DNA from: VFMC01 sp039796935
GTDB lineage: Bacteria; Actinomycetota; Acidimicrobiia; Acidimicrobiales; Ilumatobacteraceae
NCBI GenBank assembly: GCA_039796935.1
Contig: JBDKIV010000092.1
Coordinates: forward strand, 1 to 28,254
Reading direction: 5' to 3'
DNA: 28,254 bases
The notes under the pieces were generated by a model. The model made no database searches, was not told the origin of the DNA, and saw only the letters and a list, made by a program, of their open reading frames with translations. Each line of letters opens with the position of its first letter. The first letter of the stretch is position 1. This document shows positions 1-8,909 of this stretch, in pieces. Both the position numbers and the translations under genes were made by a program.

Positions 1-1
1 G

Positions 2-349
2 GTCGTCCCGGTGTTCATCGACGGCACAGGCTCCATCTTCGGCAAGGGGATGAAACGGCCCAAGCCCGTCACCGCCCGTGTGCTCTTCGGTGCTCCGCTG
101 CGACCTCACGACGGGGAGTCGACCCGCCGCTTCAACGCCCGGATCGAGGCCGCGGTCGCCGAACTCGGCGACGAGTCCATCACGGACTTCTGGACCGCAC
201 GGCAGCGAGCGGCGAAGGGTGCCACGCCGAAGCTCACCGGCCCGGAGTACAGCGGGTGGCGGCGCCAGTGGCAGTTGAGCGAACAGCGAAAGCTCGGCGC
301 GGCGGGCCTCCGCCGGCGGCAGCGACGCCGGTGGCCGAATCTCGGCTGA
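2..349 (+). CDS. PlsC-type 1-acylglycerol-3-phosphate acyltransferase, C-terminal part only
   Basis: The reading frame is open from the first complete codon and ends at TGA 347-349, so the gene begins upstream of the window. The visible 115 residues start with VVPVFIDGTGSIFGKG and continue with PKPVTARVLFGAPL. This resembles the region after the FPEGTR block in PlsC acyltransferases, where the chain returns to a beta strand and a conserved GxPL turn. The catalytic HX4D and the FPEGTR motif are not in the window. The last 40 residues are basic and probably non-conserved. The family acylates lysophosphatidate or related acceptors at the membrane. The substrate cannot be told from this fragment. 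Two other PlsC-like genes lie in the window (15260 and 17090). Confidence 0.6.
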   Translation, partial: VVPVFIDGTGSIFGKGMKRPKPVTARVLFGAPLRPHDGESTRRFNARIEAAVAELGDESITDFWTARQRAAKGATPKLTGPEYSGWRRQWQLSEQRKLGAAGLRRRQRRRWPNLG

Positions 350-382
350 GCGGTCCGGCGGAGCACCGGTCACCGCCGTCGA

Positions 383-413
383 CACAGCGACCGGCCGGCT
401 CGTGCCCGCTGTG
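383..413. repeat. Inverted repeat upstream of the VOC gene
   Basis: CACAGCG (383-389) is the perfect reverse complement of CGCTGTG (407-413), separated by 17 bases that contain the palindrome CCGGCCGG. It lies after the acyltransferase stop (349) and 14 bases before the next start (428). It could be a terminator for the upstream gene or an operator for the downstream one. There is no U-tract on either side. Confidence 0.3.
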
Positions 414-427
414 CCACGATCGGGCCC

Positions 428-1093
428 ATGATCCGGCTCCGCCAAGTAGCACTCGTCGCCAACGACCTCGATGACACCACGGCGTTCCTGTGCGACGAAT
501 ACGGTCTGTCGATCTGCTTCGTCGATCCGGGCGTCGCCGAGTTCGGGTTGCACAACGCGCTCCTGACCATCGGTGACCAGTTCCTCGAAGTCGTCGCTCC
601 GGTCCGTCCGGCGACCACCGCCGGGCGACTGCTCGAGAAACACCGGACGGACGTCACCGGGTACATGGCGATCTACGAGGTCGACGATCTGGACGAGCGC
701 ATGGAACGGCTCGAGCAGGAGTCGGTCCGCGTCGTCTGGCAGATCGACCTTCCCGACATCAGGGCCCGGCATCTGCACCCCGCCGATGTCGGGGGTGCCA
801 TCATCAGCCTCGATCAACCGGTCCCTCAGGGCTCGTGGCGCTGGGCGGGCAGCGACTGGCACGCCCACCGGGACCAACGAGTGGTCACCGGCATCGCCGG
901 AATCGGCATCGCCGCGATCGACCCCGACATCAGGTCGGCGAGATGGGACCGGCTCGGCGTCCGGCACGCGGTGCGGTTCCATGCCGCCCACGACCGGGCC
1001 GAGGGTATCGACGAGCTCGACCTCGTCGCGGCCGACCGCTCTCGCGTGGGCGAGGAACGCCGTATCGGCACCATGACGATCCGGCTCGTCTGA
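428..1093 (+). CDS. VOC superfamily (glyoxalase-like) protein
   Basis: This 221-residue protein opens with IRLRQVALVANDLDDTTAFL, the usual first strand and helix of a vicinal-oxygen-chelate module, followed by YGLSICFVDPGVAEFGLHNA and FLEVVAPV. The second half of the module has HLHPADVGGAIISLD (about residues 115-130), a typical metal-side strand. The remaining 90 residues form a weaker second repeat (GIAGIGIAAIDPDIRSARWDRLGV). This gives the two-module architecture of the Glyoxalase_3-like group. Metal ligands cannot be assigned with certainty. The substrate is unknown: the superfamily includes glyoxalases, dioxygenases and epimerases. I chose the ATG at 428 because it starts exactly at the conserved strand, although no strong Shine-Dalgarno site precedes it. 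The gene converges on the LysM gene. Confidence 0.7.
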   Translation: MIRLRQVALVANDLDDTTAFLCDEYGLSICFVDPGVAEFGLHNALLTIGDQFLEVVAPVRPATTAGRLLEKHRTDVTGYMAIYEVDDLDERMERLEQESVRVVWQIDLPDIRARHLHPADVGGAIISLDQPVPQGSWRWAGSDWHAHRDQRVVTGIAGIGIAAIDPDIRSARWDRLGVRHAVRFHAAHDRAEGIDELDLVAADRSRVGEERRIGTMTIRLV

Positions 1094-1097
1094 GCCG
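1082..1097 (+). terminator. Hairpin across the VOC stop codon
   Basis: CGGCTC (1082-1087) pairs perfectly with GAGCCG (1092-1097) around a four-base loop, and the stop codon (1091-1093) is inside the structure. It sits between convergent genes (stops at 1093 and 1144), where termination is expected. No U-run follows, so it would be the U-less type often seen in high-GC actinobacteria. No transcript evidence is available. Confidence 0.35.
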
Positions 1098-1143
1098 CCT
1101 CGCCACCGGCCATGTCAACCGGCGCACGGCCGTCGCAGCGCGG

Positions 1144-1776
1144 TCAGCAGGGCAGCTGGATGACCAAGCCGGGGTAGAACGCGCTGTAGCCCCTCGTCGA
1201 GGCGTTGGCCGCGTCGAGCTTGTCGACGGTGGTGTTGAGCTTCTCGGCCACCTTGATCCGGGTCGTGTCCTCGGCGAGGATCGTGTAGGTGCCGCACGAC
1301 TCCTCGGGGGCGGCGGTGGTCGTCGGGGCGACCGTCGTCGGAGCGACCGTGGTCACCGTTCCGGGCGCCACCGTGGTCGCCGTTCCGCCGTCGACCGGTG
1401 CCCCCGGCACGGTTGCTCCGGCAGGGATCTTGATGATGGTCCCTGCGGGAGGGAACGCCGGCACGAACTGGCCCTCGAGCACCCAGCCGTTGGCATCGAG
1501 CAACGCCTGCAGGGTGATCTTCCACGCGTTGGCGATCGTCGAGGGAAGGTCACCCGGCTGCACGGTGTACTCGGTCTCGAACTGTGTCAACGATCCGGCG
1601 GCATTCGCCGCAGTGGTCGACGGGGCGATCGTCGACACCGCTGGGGGCAACGTCTGGTAGTTGGTCGCTCCGATGCTCACCGCCGTCGAACCTGGGGTCG
1701 CGGAACCGCTTCCACATGCAACTCCGAGGACCGCTGCCATGGCGACCATTCCGATACCGCTGAGGATCGACTTCAT
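1144..1776 (-). CDS. Small LysM-domain lipoprotein
   Basis: The 210-residue product has a lipoprotein signal: MKSILSGIGMVAMAAVLGVAC, with Cys21 as the probable lipidated residue (the lipobox has Gly at -3, slightly off consensus). Two LysM-like modules follow. The first is around residues 68-120 (EYTVQPGDLPSTIANAW, then TIIKIPAG). The second is around 163-210 (TYTILAEDTTRIKVAEKLN, then GLVIQLPC). They are joined by a low-complexity linker rich in TTVAP repeats (about 130-158). A cysteine in each half of the second module could form a disulphide. LysM domains bind N-acetylglucosamine polymers, so the protein probably sits on the outer face of the membrane touching peptidoglycan. It starts only 24 bases after gltD on the same strand and may be its read-through partner. 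A functional link to glutamate synthesis is not evident. Confidence 0.75.
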   Translation of the reverse strand: MKSILSGIGMVAMAAVLGVACGSGSATPGSTAVSIGATNYQTLPPAVSTIAPSTTAANAAGSLTQFETEYTVQPGDLPSTIANAWKITLQALLDANGWVLEGQFVPAFPPAGTIIKIPAGATVPGAPVDGGTATTVAPGTVTTVAPTTVAPTTTAAPEESCGTYTILAEDTTRIKVAEKLNTTVDKLDAANASTRGYSAFYPGLVIQLPC

Positions 1777-1800
1777 CGGACGACAGCGTAGGCCGTGTGC

Positions 1801-3252
1801 TCACACAAGTGGACGCGCCGACGGCTCGATCGGAGCCGGCAGTCGCGTCGCACCGGTGAGCCAGCGATCGACCCCGGCCGCACAAGCGCGTCCCTCGGCG
1901 ATGGCCCACACGATCAGGCTCTGCCCTCTCCCCATGTCGCCTGCGACGAACACACCGGGAACATTGGTCATGTAGTCGTGCCGGCGAGCGACGTTGCCGC
2001 GCGCGTCGAGTTCGACGCCGAGCTGATCGAGCCACGAACCCTTCTCGGGACCGACGAACCCCATCGCCAAGAACACGAAATCGGCGGGCAGCTCGCGATC
2101 GCTCCCCTCGACCTTCTGGAACCTGCCGTCGATCATCTCGACCTCGTGCACCAGCAACGCCCTGACGTTGCCGTTGCCGTCGTCGAGGAAGCGTTCGGTG
2201 TTGATGCTGTAGATCCGCTCGCCGCCCTCCTCGTGCGCCGACGTCACCTTGTACGTCATCGCGAAGGTCGGCCACGGATTCGCCGTCGCGCGGGATTCGG
2301 GCGGTCGCGGCATGATCTCGAGCTGCGTCACGCTCGCCGCACCCTGGCGGTGAGCGGTACCCAGACAATCGGCCCCGGTGTCGCCACCTCCGATGATGAC
2401 CACGTGCTTGCCCTGCACATCGATCGGCGAACGCTCGAGGTCGCCCTCTTGAACACGGTTGGCGAAGGGCAGGTACTCCATCGCCTGGTGGATGCCGACC
2501 AGATCACGGCCCGGCACCGGAAGATCGCGCCAGGCCGTCGCACCGGCAGCCAACACGATGGCGTCGTACGAGGCGAGCAGGACCTCGACGTCCACGTTCT
2601 CGCCGACCGTTGCGTTGGTGCGGAACTCCGTGCCCTCGGCCTCCATCTGGGCGAGTCGGCGATCGAGATGGCGCTTTTCCATCTTGAACTCGGGAATGCC
2701 GTACCGCAGCAGACCCCCGATCCGGTCGGCTCGCTCGAGCACGATCACCTCGTGCCCCGCACGGGTCAACTGCTGTGCCGTTGCGAGTCCGGCAGGGCCC
2801 GAGCCGATCACGGCGATCCGCTTGCCCGTCCGACCGCTCGGCGGCTGCGGCACGACCCAGCCCTCGTCCCATGCTCGATCGATGATCTCGACCTCGACCT
2901 GCTTGATGGACACCGGGTCGTCATTGATGCCGAGCACACACGCCGACTCGCACGGCGCCGGGCAGAGCCGGCCGGTGAACTCGGGAAAGTTGTTGGTGGC
3001 GTGCAACCGGTCGATCGCATCGCGCCAGTGGTCGCGATAGACGAGATCGTTCCAATCGGGGATGAGGTTGCCGAGCGGGCATCCGTTGTTGCAGAACGGG
3101 ATGCCACAGTCCATGCACCGGCCCGCTTGGACTCGCAGCGTGTCGGCCGGGAAGTCCTCGTAGACCTCCTTCCAGTCGCGCAACCGGACCGGCACGGGCC
3201 GGCGCGCCGGCGACTCGCGATGCCACTGCAGGAACCCTGTCGTCTCACCCAT
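1801..3252 (-). CDS. gltD: Glutamate synthase (NADPH) small subunit
   Basis: The 483-residue protein supplies electrons from NADPH to the large subunit, which reductively transfers the glutamine amide to 2-oxoglutarate. The N-terminus carries two cysteine clusters for 4Fe-4S centres: CMDCGIPFCNNGCPLGN (Cys46, 49, 54, 58) and CPAPCESAC (Cys97, 101, 105). Next come the FAD-binding IGSGPAGLATA (about 149-159) and the NADPH-binding IIGGGDTGADCLG (about 286-298). The C-terminal GVFVAGDMGRGQSLIVWAI closes the FAD site. The length is typical. The ATG at 3252 is preferred over an upstream in-frame start at 3318 because GAGGAGG lies seven bases before it and MGETTGFLQW begins the conserved region. gltB is 114 bases upstream on the same strand. 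A GGGTC-TTC-GACCC hairpin (3298-3310) lies in that gap. Confidence 0.96.
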   Translation of the reverse strand: MGETTGFLQWHRESPARRPVPVRLRDWKEVYEDFPADTLRVQAGRCMDCGIPFCNNGCPLGNLIPDWNDLVYRDHWRDAIDRLHATNNFPEFTGRLCPAPCESACVLGINDDPVSIKQVEVEIIDRAWDEGWVVPQPPSGRTGKRIAVIGSGPAGLATAQQLTRAGHEVIVLERADRIGGLLRYGIPEFKMEKRHLDRRLAQMEAEGTEFRTNATVGENVDVEVLLASYDAIVLAAGATAWRDLPVPGRDLVGIHQAMEYLPFANRVQEGDLERSPIDVQGKHVVIIGGGDTGADCLGTAHRQGAASVTQLEIMPRPPESRATANPWPTFAMTYKVTSAHEEGGERIYSINTERFLDDGNGNVRALLVHEVEMIDGRFQKVEGSDRELPADFVFLAMGFVGPEKGSWLDQLGVELDARGNVARRHDYMTNVPGVFVAGDMGRGQSLIVWAIAEGRACAAGVDRWLTGATRLPAPIEPSARPLV

Positions 3253-3366
3253 TGAATTGCCTCCTCGCCGTCCGCTTCGCTTCCGTCTCGATCGGCCGGG
3301 TCTTCGACCCCCGACCACACCTCACCCCAACACAGCCACTACTCGACCGCACAGCCTCGACCTGCG

Positions 3367-6300
3367 TCATGTCCGCGATGCCTCCATCACCTTGACGAGG
3401 GTCGCCGCCTCGTCGAGGCCGTCCGCCTCGGCCTGCTTCATCACCGACAGCACCCGCGCATAGTCGCGGGGCATGACCTTCTTGAACGACTCGACCTGTG
3501 CAGCCCAGTCGCTCAGCACCCGGTCGGCCACGGCAGAACCGGTATGAGCCCGATGCGACTCGATGATCGCCCGCACGGCGCGCCGATCGTCGTCGTCGAG
3601 CGCCACGACGTCGACCATGTCGTGGTTGACCTTGGCCTCGAACACGTCGGCCGGGTCGTAGACGTAGGCGACACCGCCGCTCATCCCGGCACCGAAGTTG
3701 CGCCCGGTCGGGCCGAGCACGACCACGCGCCCGCCGGTCATGTACTCGCAACCGTGGTCGCCGAGACCCTCCACGACCGCCGTCGCGCCGGAGTTCCGTA
3801 CGCAGAAGCGCTCGCCCACGATGCCGCGGAGGAAGATCTCGCCGCCGGTCGCGCCGTATCCGATGACGTTGCCCGCGATCACGTTGTCCTCTGCCACGAA
3901 GGTCGCATCACGGTCGGGGCGGACGACGAGCCGTCCACCCGACAGACCCTTGCCGACGTAGTCGTTCGCATCACCTTCGAGCCTCAGCGTCACGCCGTGC
4001 GGCACGAATGCTCCGAAGCTCTGGCCGGCCGAACCGCGGAACATCACGTCGATGGTCCCGTCGGGAAGGCCAGCGCCGCCGTGCGCCCTGGTCACACGAT
4101 GACCGAGCATGGTCCCGACCGTTCGGTTGACGTTACGGATCGCGAGTTCGACGCGAACGGACTCGCCACGATCGATCGCCGGGGCGCAGAGTTCGATGAG
4201 CCGCTGATCGAGCGCCTCGTCGAGACCGTGGTCCTGGTCGACGCTGTGATGCAGCGTCTGCGCGTACGGGTTCTGGGGAGTCGACAGGATCGGCGAGATG
4301 TCGAGACCCTTGGCCTTCCAGTGATCGACCGCCGGCTTGGTGTCGATCACATCGACCCGACCGATCATCTCTTCGACCGAGCGGAATCCGAGACGAGCCA
4401 TCCACTCGCGGACTTCCTCGGCGATGTACTCCATGAAGTTCACCACGAACTCGGGCTTGCCGCTGAACTTCTTGCGCAGCTCCGGGTTCTGGGTGGCGAC
4501 CCCCACCGGACACGTGTCGAGGTGGCACACGCGCATCATCACACAGCCGCTCACCACGAGCGGGGCCGTCGCGAAACCGAACTCTTCGGCTCCGAGGAGC
4601 GCTGCGATCACGACGTCACGGCCCGTCTTCATCTGACCGTCCGCTTGCACCACGATGCGGTCGCGCAGCCCGTTCAGCAACAGCGTCTGCTGGGTCTCGG
4701 CGAGGCCGAGCTCCCAGGGGGCGCCGGCATGCTTGAGCGAGGTGAGCGGAGAGGCGCCCGTGCCCCCGTCGTGGCCGCTGATCAGCACGACATCGGCCTT
4801 CGCCTTGCTGACCCCGGCGGCCACCGTGCCCACACCGACCTCGGCCACCAGCTTCACGTGCACACGGGCCGCCGGATTCGAGTTCTTCAGGTCGTGGATC
4901 AGCTGCTTGAGATCCTCGATCGAGTAGATGTCGTGGTGCGGCGGCGGACTGATCAGTCCGACGCCCGGCGTACTGTGACGGGTCTTTGCCACCCACGGAT
5001 ACACCTTGTGCCCCGGCAGCTGACCACCCTCGCCAGGCTTGGCCCCCTGGGCCATCTTGATCTGGATGTCGTCGGAGTTGACGAGATACTCGCTGGTCAC
5101 ACCGAATCGGCCGCTGGCCACCTGCTTGATGGCAGACCGGCGCTGCGGGTCGTACAGACGCTCCGGGTCTTCGCCGCCTTCGCCCGTGTTGCTCTTGGCC
5201 CCGATCGAGTTCATGGCGATCGCCAAGGTCTCGTGCGCCTCGGCGCTGATCGAGCCATAGCTCATGGCGCCGGTGCTGAACCGCTTCACGATGTCTCCGA
5301 CCGCCTCCACCTCGTCGAGTGGCACCGGCGGACGAACTCCTTCGCGGAGCTCGAACAGCCCACGGAGCGTCGCGAGATGCTTCGACTGATCATCGACCAG
5401 CTTGGTGTACTCCTTGAAGATGTCGTACCGCTTGGCCCGCGTGGCGTGCTGGAGCTTGAAGACGGTCTCGGGATTGAACAGGTGCACCTCACCCTCGCGA
5501 CGCCACTGGTACTCGCCGCCCAGTTCGAGCTGGCGATGGGCGCGCTCGCTCGGCCGGGCCGGGTGGGCCGTGGCGTGGCGCTCGGCGACTTCCGCCGCGA
5601 TCTCGTCGAGACCGATGCCACCCAGTCGGCTGACCGTCCCCGTGAAGTACTCGTCGACCAGGTCCTTGCCCAGACCGATCGCTTCGAAGATCTGCGCCCC
5701 CGTGTAGCTCGCCACCGTGCTCACACCCATCTTGCTCATCACCTTGAGCACGCCCTTGCCCGAGGCCTTGATGTAGTTCTTGATGGCTGTCTTCGGCTCG
5801 TACCCGCCGAGGCCGTTGAGGTCCTGAGCGATCATGTCCTCGATGCTCTCGAAGGCGAGGTACGGGTTGATGGCACCAGCGCCGTACCCGATCAGCAGCG
5901 CCATGTGGTGCACTTCGCGGGCGTCACCGCACTCGACGATCAGACCGACCTTCGTACGCTGCTTCTCGCGGATCAGATGATGGTGCACGGCGGCCGTCAG
6001 CAGCAGTGACGGGATCGGCGCGTGGACCTCGTCGCTGTTGCGGTCCGAGAGCACGATCATGCGGGCACCCTGGTCGATCGCCTGGCTGACCTCGAGCCGC
6101 ACCGCATCGAGCGCCCGCTGCATCGCCAGACCGCCGCCCGCCACACGGTAGAGACCACTCACCGACACCGCTGCCAACTCGGGGAACGCGCCGTCATCGT
6201 TGATGTGCAAGATCTTCGCCAGCTGATCGTTGTCGATGATCGGGAAGGGAAGGGCGAGCTGGCGGCAGCTCGCCGGGCCCGGGTCGAGCAGGTTCCACTC

Positions 6301-7914
6301 GGGCCCGACCGACGAGCTGACCGCCGTGACGACTTCCTCGCGGATGGCGTCGAGCGGCGGATTGGTCACCTGGGCGAAGAGCTGTTGGAAGTAGTCGAAC
6401 AGCAGCCGCGACTTCTCGCTCAGCACGGCGATCGGCGTGTCGGTGCCCATCGACCCGATCGGTTCCTGACCGCTGCGCGCGGTCGGCGCGACGATGAGCT
6501 TCAGCTCCTCGTGGGTGTAGCCGAACACCTGCTGGCGACGCAGCACACTGTCGTGGCTGAAGACGATGTGCTCGCGCTCGGGCAGTTCGTCGAGTTCGGT
6601 CACGCCCTCGTGCAGCCACTCCGAGTACGGATGCGCCGTGGCGAGCGAACGCTTGATCTCCTCGTCGTCGACGATTCGTCCCTGGGCGGTGTCGATCAAG
6701 AACATCCGGCCCGGCTGGAGCCGTCCCTTGCGAACGACCTGTGCCTGGTCGATGTCGACCACACCGACCTCGCTCGCCATGACCACGATCCGGTCCTCGG
6801 TCACCCAGTACCGGCTCGGGCGCAGGCCGTTCCGGTCGAGGACGGCACCGATGACCGTGCCATCGGTGAACGCCACGCTCGCCGGACCGTCCCACGGTTC
6901 CATCAACGAGGCATGGAATCGGTAGAAGGCCCGCTTGTCGGCATCCATCGTGTCGTGGTTCTCCCACGCCTCGGGGATCATCATCAGCACGGCATGCGGC
7001 AGGCTGCGCCCACCGAGGTGCAGCAGTTCGAGGACCTCGTCGAAACTCGCCGAGTCGCTCCCACCGGGGGTGCAGATCGGGAAGGCGCGCTCGAGACCGG
7101 GCAGCAGGTCGCTCGACAGCAACGACTCGCGGGTGCGCATCCAGTTGCGATTGCCCTGGACCGTGTTGATCTCGCCGTTGTGTGCGATGTACCGATACGG
7201 GTGCGCGAGGGGCCAACTCGGGAACGTGTTGGTGCTGAACCGGCTGTGCACGAGGGCCAGCGCGCTCTCGACCCGGTCGTCGGCGAGATCGGGGTAGAAC
7301 GCGCCGAGCTGCGGTGTCGTGAACATCCCCTTGTAGATGAGGGTCCGGCTGCCGAGGGACGGGAAGTACGTGGCCTGCTCGGGTGGGAGTTCGTGCTCGA
7401 CACGCTTGCGCGCGATGAACACCATCCGGTCGAGCTCGATCCCGGCAGCACCGGCGGGATCGGCGACGAACACCTGCTTGAACGACGGCATCACCGAGCG
7501 TGCGGTGGCACCGAGGCAATCCGGCTCGACGGGAACCTCTCGCCAGCCGAGCACCGTCAGACCCTCGTCGGCCATGATCGCCTGGATCGATGCCTGCGCC
7601 TTCTCTGCGGCGAGCGGGTCGGCAGGGAGGAACGCCATCCCGACGGCGTAGCTGCCCGCCGGAGGAAGCTCGAAGCCTGCCACGGCCCGGAGGAACCGGT
7701 CGGGAACCTGGATCAGGATGCCGGCGCCGTCTCCGGAGTCTGCCTCGGCACCGGTGGCGCCTCGATGCTCCATGTTGCAGAGCGCACCGATGCCGAGCTC
7801 GACGATGGCGTGGCTCCGCTCGCCGTCGATGTTCGCCACGAACGACACGCCGCAGGCGTCATGTTCGAAGCGCGGGTCGTACAAACCCGATGCGGGAGGA
7901 AGGTCGGCTGGCAT
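3367..7914 (-). CDS. gltB: Glutamate synthase large subunit
   Basis: The 1515-residue enzyme makes two glutamates from glutamine and 2-oxoglutarate, with electrons from GltD. A short propeptide precedes DACGVSFVA, where Cys21 becomes the N-terminal nucleophile of the class II amidotransferase domain (about 21-430). EHRGATGAEADSGDGAG and AHNGEINTVQGN are typical of that domain. The FMN/2-oxoglutarate domain (about 800-1190) includes KPGEGGQLPGHKV, LISGHDGGTGASPLTS and the 3Fe-4S cluster CVMMRVCHLDTC (spacing 5 and 4, around residues 1120-1135). The C-terminal beta-helix (about 1250-1480) shows repeated G-rich turns such as GKGLSGGRLVVRP. All essential motifs are present. The start at 7914 fits the family's short propeptide, but its ribosome site is weak. 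The adjacent gltD indicates the NADPH-type enzyme rather than the ferredoxin type. Confidence 0.97.
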   Translation of the reverse strand: MPADLPPASGLYDPRFEHDACGVSFVANIDGERSHAIVELGIGALCNMEHRGATGAEADSGDGAGILIQVPDRFLRAVAGFELPPAGSYAVGMAFLPADPLAAEKAQASIQAIMADEGLTVLGWREVPVEPDCLGATARSVMPSFKQVFVADPAGAAGIELDRMVFIARKRVEHELPPEQATYFPSLGSRTLIYKGMFTTPQLGAFYPDLADDRVESALALVHSRFSTNTFPSWPLAHPYRYIAHNGEINTVQGNRNWMRTRESLLSSDLLPGLERAFPICTPGGSDSASFDEVLELLHLGGRSLPHAVLMMIPEAWENHDTMDADKRAFYRFHASLMEPWDGPASVAFTDGTVIGAVLDRNGLRPSRYWVTEDRIVVMASEVGVVDIDQAQVVRKGRLQPGRMFLIDTAQGRIVDDEEIKRSLATAHPYSEWLHEGVTELDELPEREHIVFSHDSVLRRQQVFGYTHEELKLIVAPTARSGQEPIGSMGTDTPIAVLSEKSRLLFDYFQQLFAQVTNPPLDAIREEVVTAVSSSVGPEWNLLDPGPASCRQLALPFPIIDNDQLAKILHINDDGAFPELAAVSVSGLYRVAGGGLAMQRALDAVRLEVSQAIDQGARMIVLSDRNSDEVHAPIPSLLLTAAVHHHLIREKQRTKVGLIVECGDAREVHHMALLIGYGAGAINPYLAFESIEDMIAQDLNGLGGYEPKTAIKNYIKASGKGVLKVMSKMGVSTVASYTGAQIFEAIGLGKDLVDEYFTGTVSRLGGIGLDEIAAEVAERHATAHPARPSERAHRQLELGGEYQWRREGEVHLFNPETVFKLQHATRAKRYDIFKEYTKLVDDQSKHLATLRGLFELREGVRPPVPLDEVEAVGDIVKRFSTGAMSYGSISAEAHETLAIAMNSIGAKSNTGEGGEDPERLYDPQRRSAIKQVASGRFGVTSEYLVNSDDIQIKMAQGAKPGEGGQLPGHKVYPWVAKTRHSTPGVGLISPPPHHDIYSIEDLKQLIHDLKNSNPAARVHVKLVAEVGVGTVAAGVSKAKADVVLISGHDGGTGASPLTSLKHAGAPWELGLAETQQTLLLNGLRDRIVVQADGQMKTGRDVVIAALLGAEEFGFATAPLVVSGCVMMRVCHLDTCPVGVATQNPELRKKFSGKPEFVVNFMEYIAEEVREWMARLGFRSVEEMIGRVDVIDTKPAVDHWKAKGLDISPILSTPQNPYAQTLHHSVDQDHGLDEALDQRLIELCAPAIDRGESVRVELAIRNVNRTVGTMLGHRVTRAHGGAGLPDGTIDVMFRGSAGQSFGAFVPHGVTLRLEGDANDYVGKGLSGGRLVVRPDRDATFVAEDNVIAGNVIGYGATGGEIFLRGIVGERFCVRNSGATAVVEGLGDHGCEYMTGGRVVVLGPTGRNFGAGMSGGVAYVYDPADVFEAKVNHDMVDVVALDDDDRRAVRAIIESHRAHTGSAVADRVLSDWAAQVESFKKVMPRDYARVLSVMKQAEADGLDEAATLVKVMEASRT

Positions 7915-8038
7915 GATGTCGGCTCCACAGAAGTCGTGAACGGCTGAAGTGGCGCACGAGACAACGCTGGCTCGAACGGTGGCGTCAGGTTACGTCCGGT
8001 TCCGTCCGAGCACCAACCCGGTTTCGACCTGGGAAGCG

Positions 8039-8851
8039 TTACGACGCGTCGGTGTAGACGGGGTCGCGCTTTTCGAAGTTCGACATCACGGCCTCGATCT
8101 GGTTCGGCCGGCCGATCAGGCTGCCGATCACACGCCGTTCGTCGGCGAACTGCGCTGCGGCACGATCATGGAGCAATCCGTTGAACAGTGCCTTCGCCCC
8201 TCGGACCGCGTCGGGGCTGCGGCCTGCGATCTCGCCTGCCATGGCCATCGCATCCTCGTACGGCTGATCGGACAGGCGGGTCGCAAGACCGAGCGAGAGC
8301 GCTTCGCGGCCGTCGAAGACCCGAGCCGTGAAGGTGAGTTCCTTCGCCACGTCGGGCCGCACCAGCTGCGACAGCACCAGCGTGCCGGTCATGTCCGGCA
8401 CGAGTCCCCAGTGCACCTCGCGGACGCTCATCTGGGTATCGGGGTGGACGATGCGGATGTCTGCACCGAGTGCGATCTGGATACCTCCACCCAGCGCGTG
8501 GCCGTGGACCGCGGCGATGACGGGAACCGGCAGTTCCTGCCACACCCAGCAGACCTGCTGACCGAGGTGGGTGATGCGCCCCTCGGCCATCGCGCCGGGA
8601 TTGCCCTCGCTGTTCGATGGACCGCCACCGCCGGCCATGCCCTGGAAGCTCGAGAAGTCGAGACCCGCGCAGAACGACGACCCCTCACCGCTGAGCACCA
8701 CGGCGCGTACACCCGGCTCGCTCTTCAGTCGCTCGCCGGCCTCGGCCAACGCAGCGAACATCGCGCCGTCGAGGGCGTTGCGCTTGTCGGCGCGAACCAT
8801 GCGGACGTCGGCGATGCCGTGGGAGATGGAGATGGTGACGCGGTCGCTCAT
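8039..8851 (-). CDS. Enoyl-CoA hydratase/isomerase family protein, dienoyl-CoA isomerase-like
   Basis: The 270-residue protein is a complete crotonase. The two oxyanion-hole segments are SSFCAGLDFSSF (about 58-69) and HGHALGGGIQIALGADIRI (about 117-134). The stretch MSVREVHWGLVPDMTGTL followed by KELTFTARVFDGREALSLGL resembles the peroxisomal/mitochondrial delta3,5-delta2,4-dienoyl-CoA isomerase more than hydratases. Glu145 and Asp153 keep the eight-residue spacing of that enzyme's Glu/Asp pair. Its third acidic residue appears to be replaced by Gln125. I therefore call it a CoA-ester isomerase or hydratase of fatty-acid degradation with unknown exact reaction. It is divergent from the nitroreductase at 8910, and 124 bases separate it from the upstream gltB start. 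Confidence 0.85.
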   Translation of the reverse strand: MSDRVTISISHGIADVRMVRADKRNALDGAMFAALAEAGERLKSEPGVRAVVLSGEGSSFCAGLDFSSFQGMAGGGGPSNSEGNPGAMAEGRITHLGQQVCWVWQELPVPVIAAVHGHALGGGIQIALGADIRIVHPDTQMSVREVHWGLVPDMTGTLVLSQLVRPDVAKELTFTARVFDGREALSLGLATRLSDQPYEDAMAMAGEIAGRSPDAVRGAKALFNGLLHDRAAAQFADERRVIGSLIGRPNQIEAVMSNFEKRDPVYTDAS

Positions 8852-8909
8852 GGTGCGATTGTGTCAGGTCGGTCCGCCACGGATCGCAGCGCAGTGGCAC
8901 ACTGAGCGG

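Noticed and set aside
1310..1395. Short DNA repeats that might be an array
   Set aside because: They encode the TTVAP linker of the LysM lipoprotein and have no conserved spacer or repeat structure of a CRISPR array.
3544..7947. Two very long plus-strand open frames (821 and 641 codons) opposite gltB
   Set aside because: They are exactly antisense to a fully conserved gltB, have no recognisable domains, and are rich in His, Arg and Asp as expected from reading a high-GC gene backwards.
7959..7965. GTTGTCT (minus strand) upstream of gltB as a weak copy of the acn operator
   Set aside because: Only seven bases match, with no second repeat; expected by chance.
8892..8904. CAGTG-GCA-CACTG inverted repeat before the nitroreductase
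   Set aside because: Five-base arms are short and frequent in this composition; there is no supporting promoter element or second copy.
8571..8909. N-terminal extension of the nitroreductase to 8571
   Set aside because: The extension lies antisense to the crotonase start and is unlike any family member; the GTG at 8910 fits.
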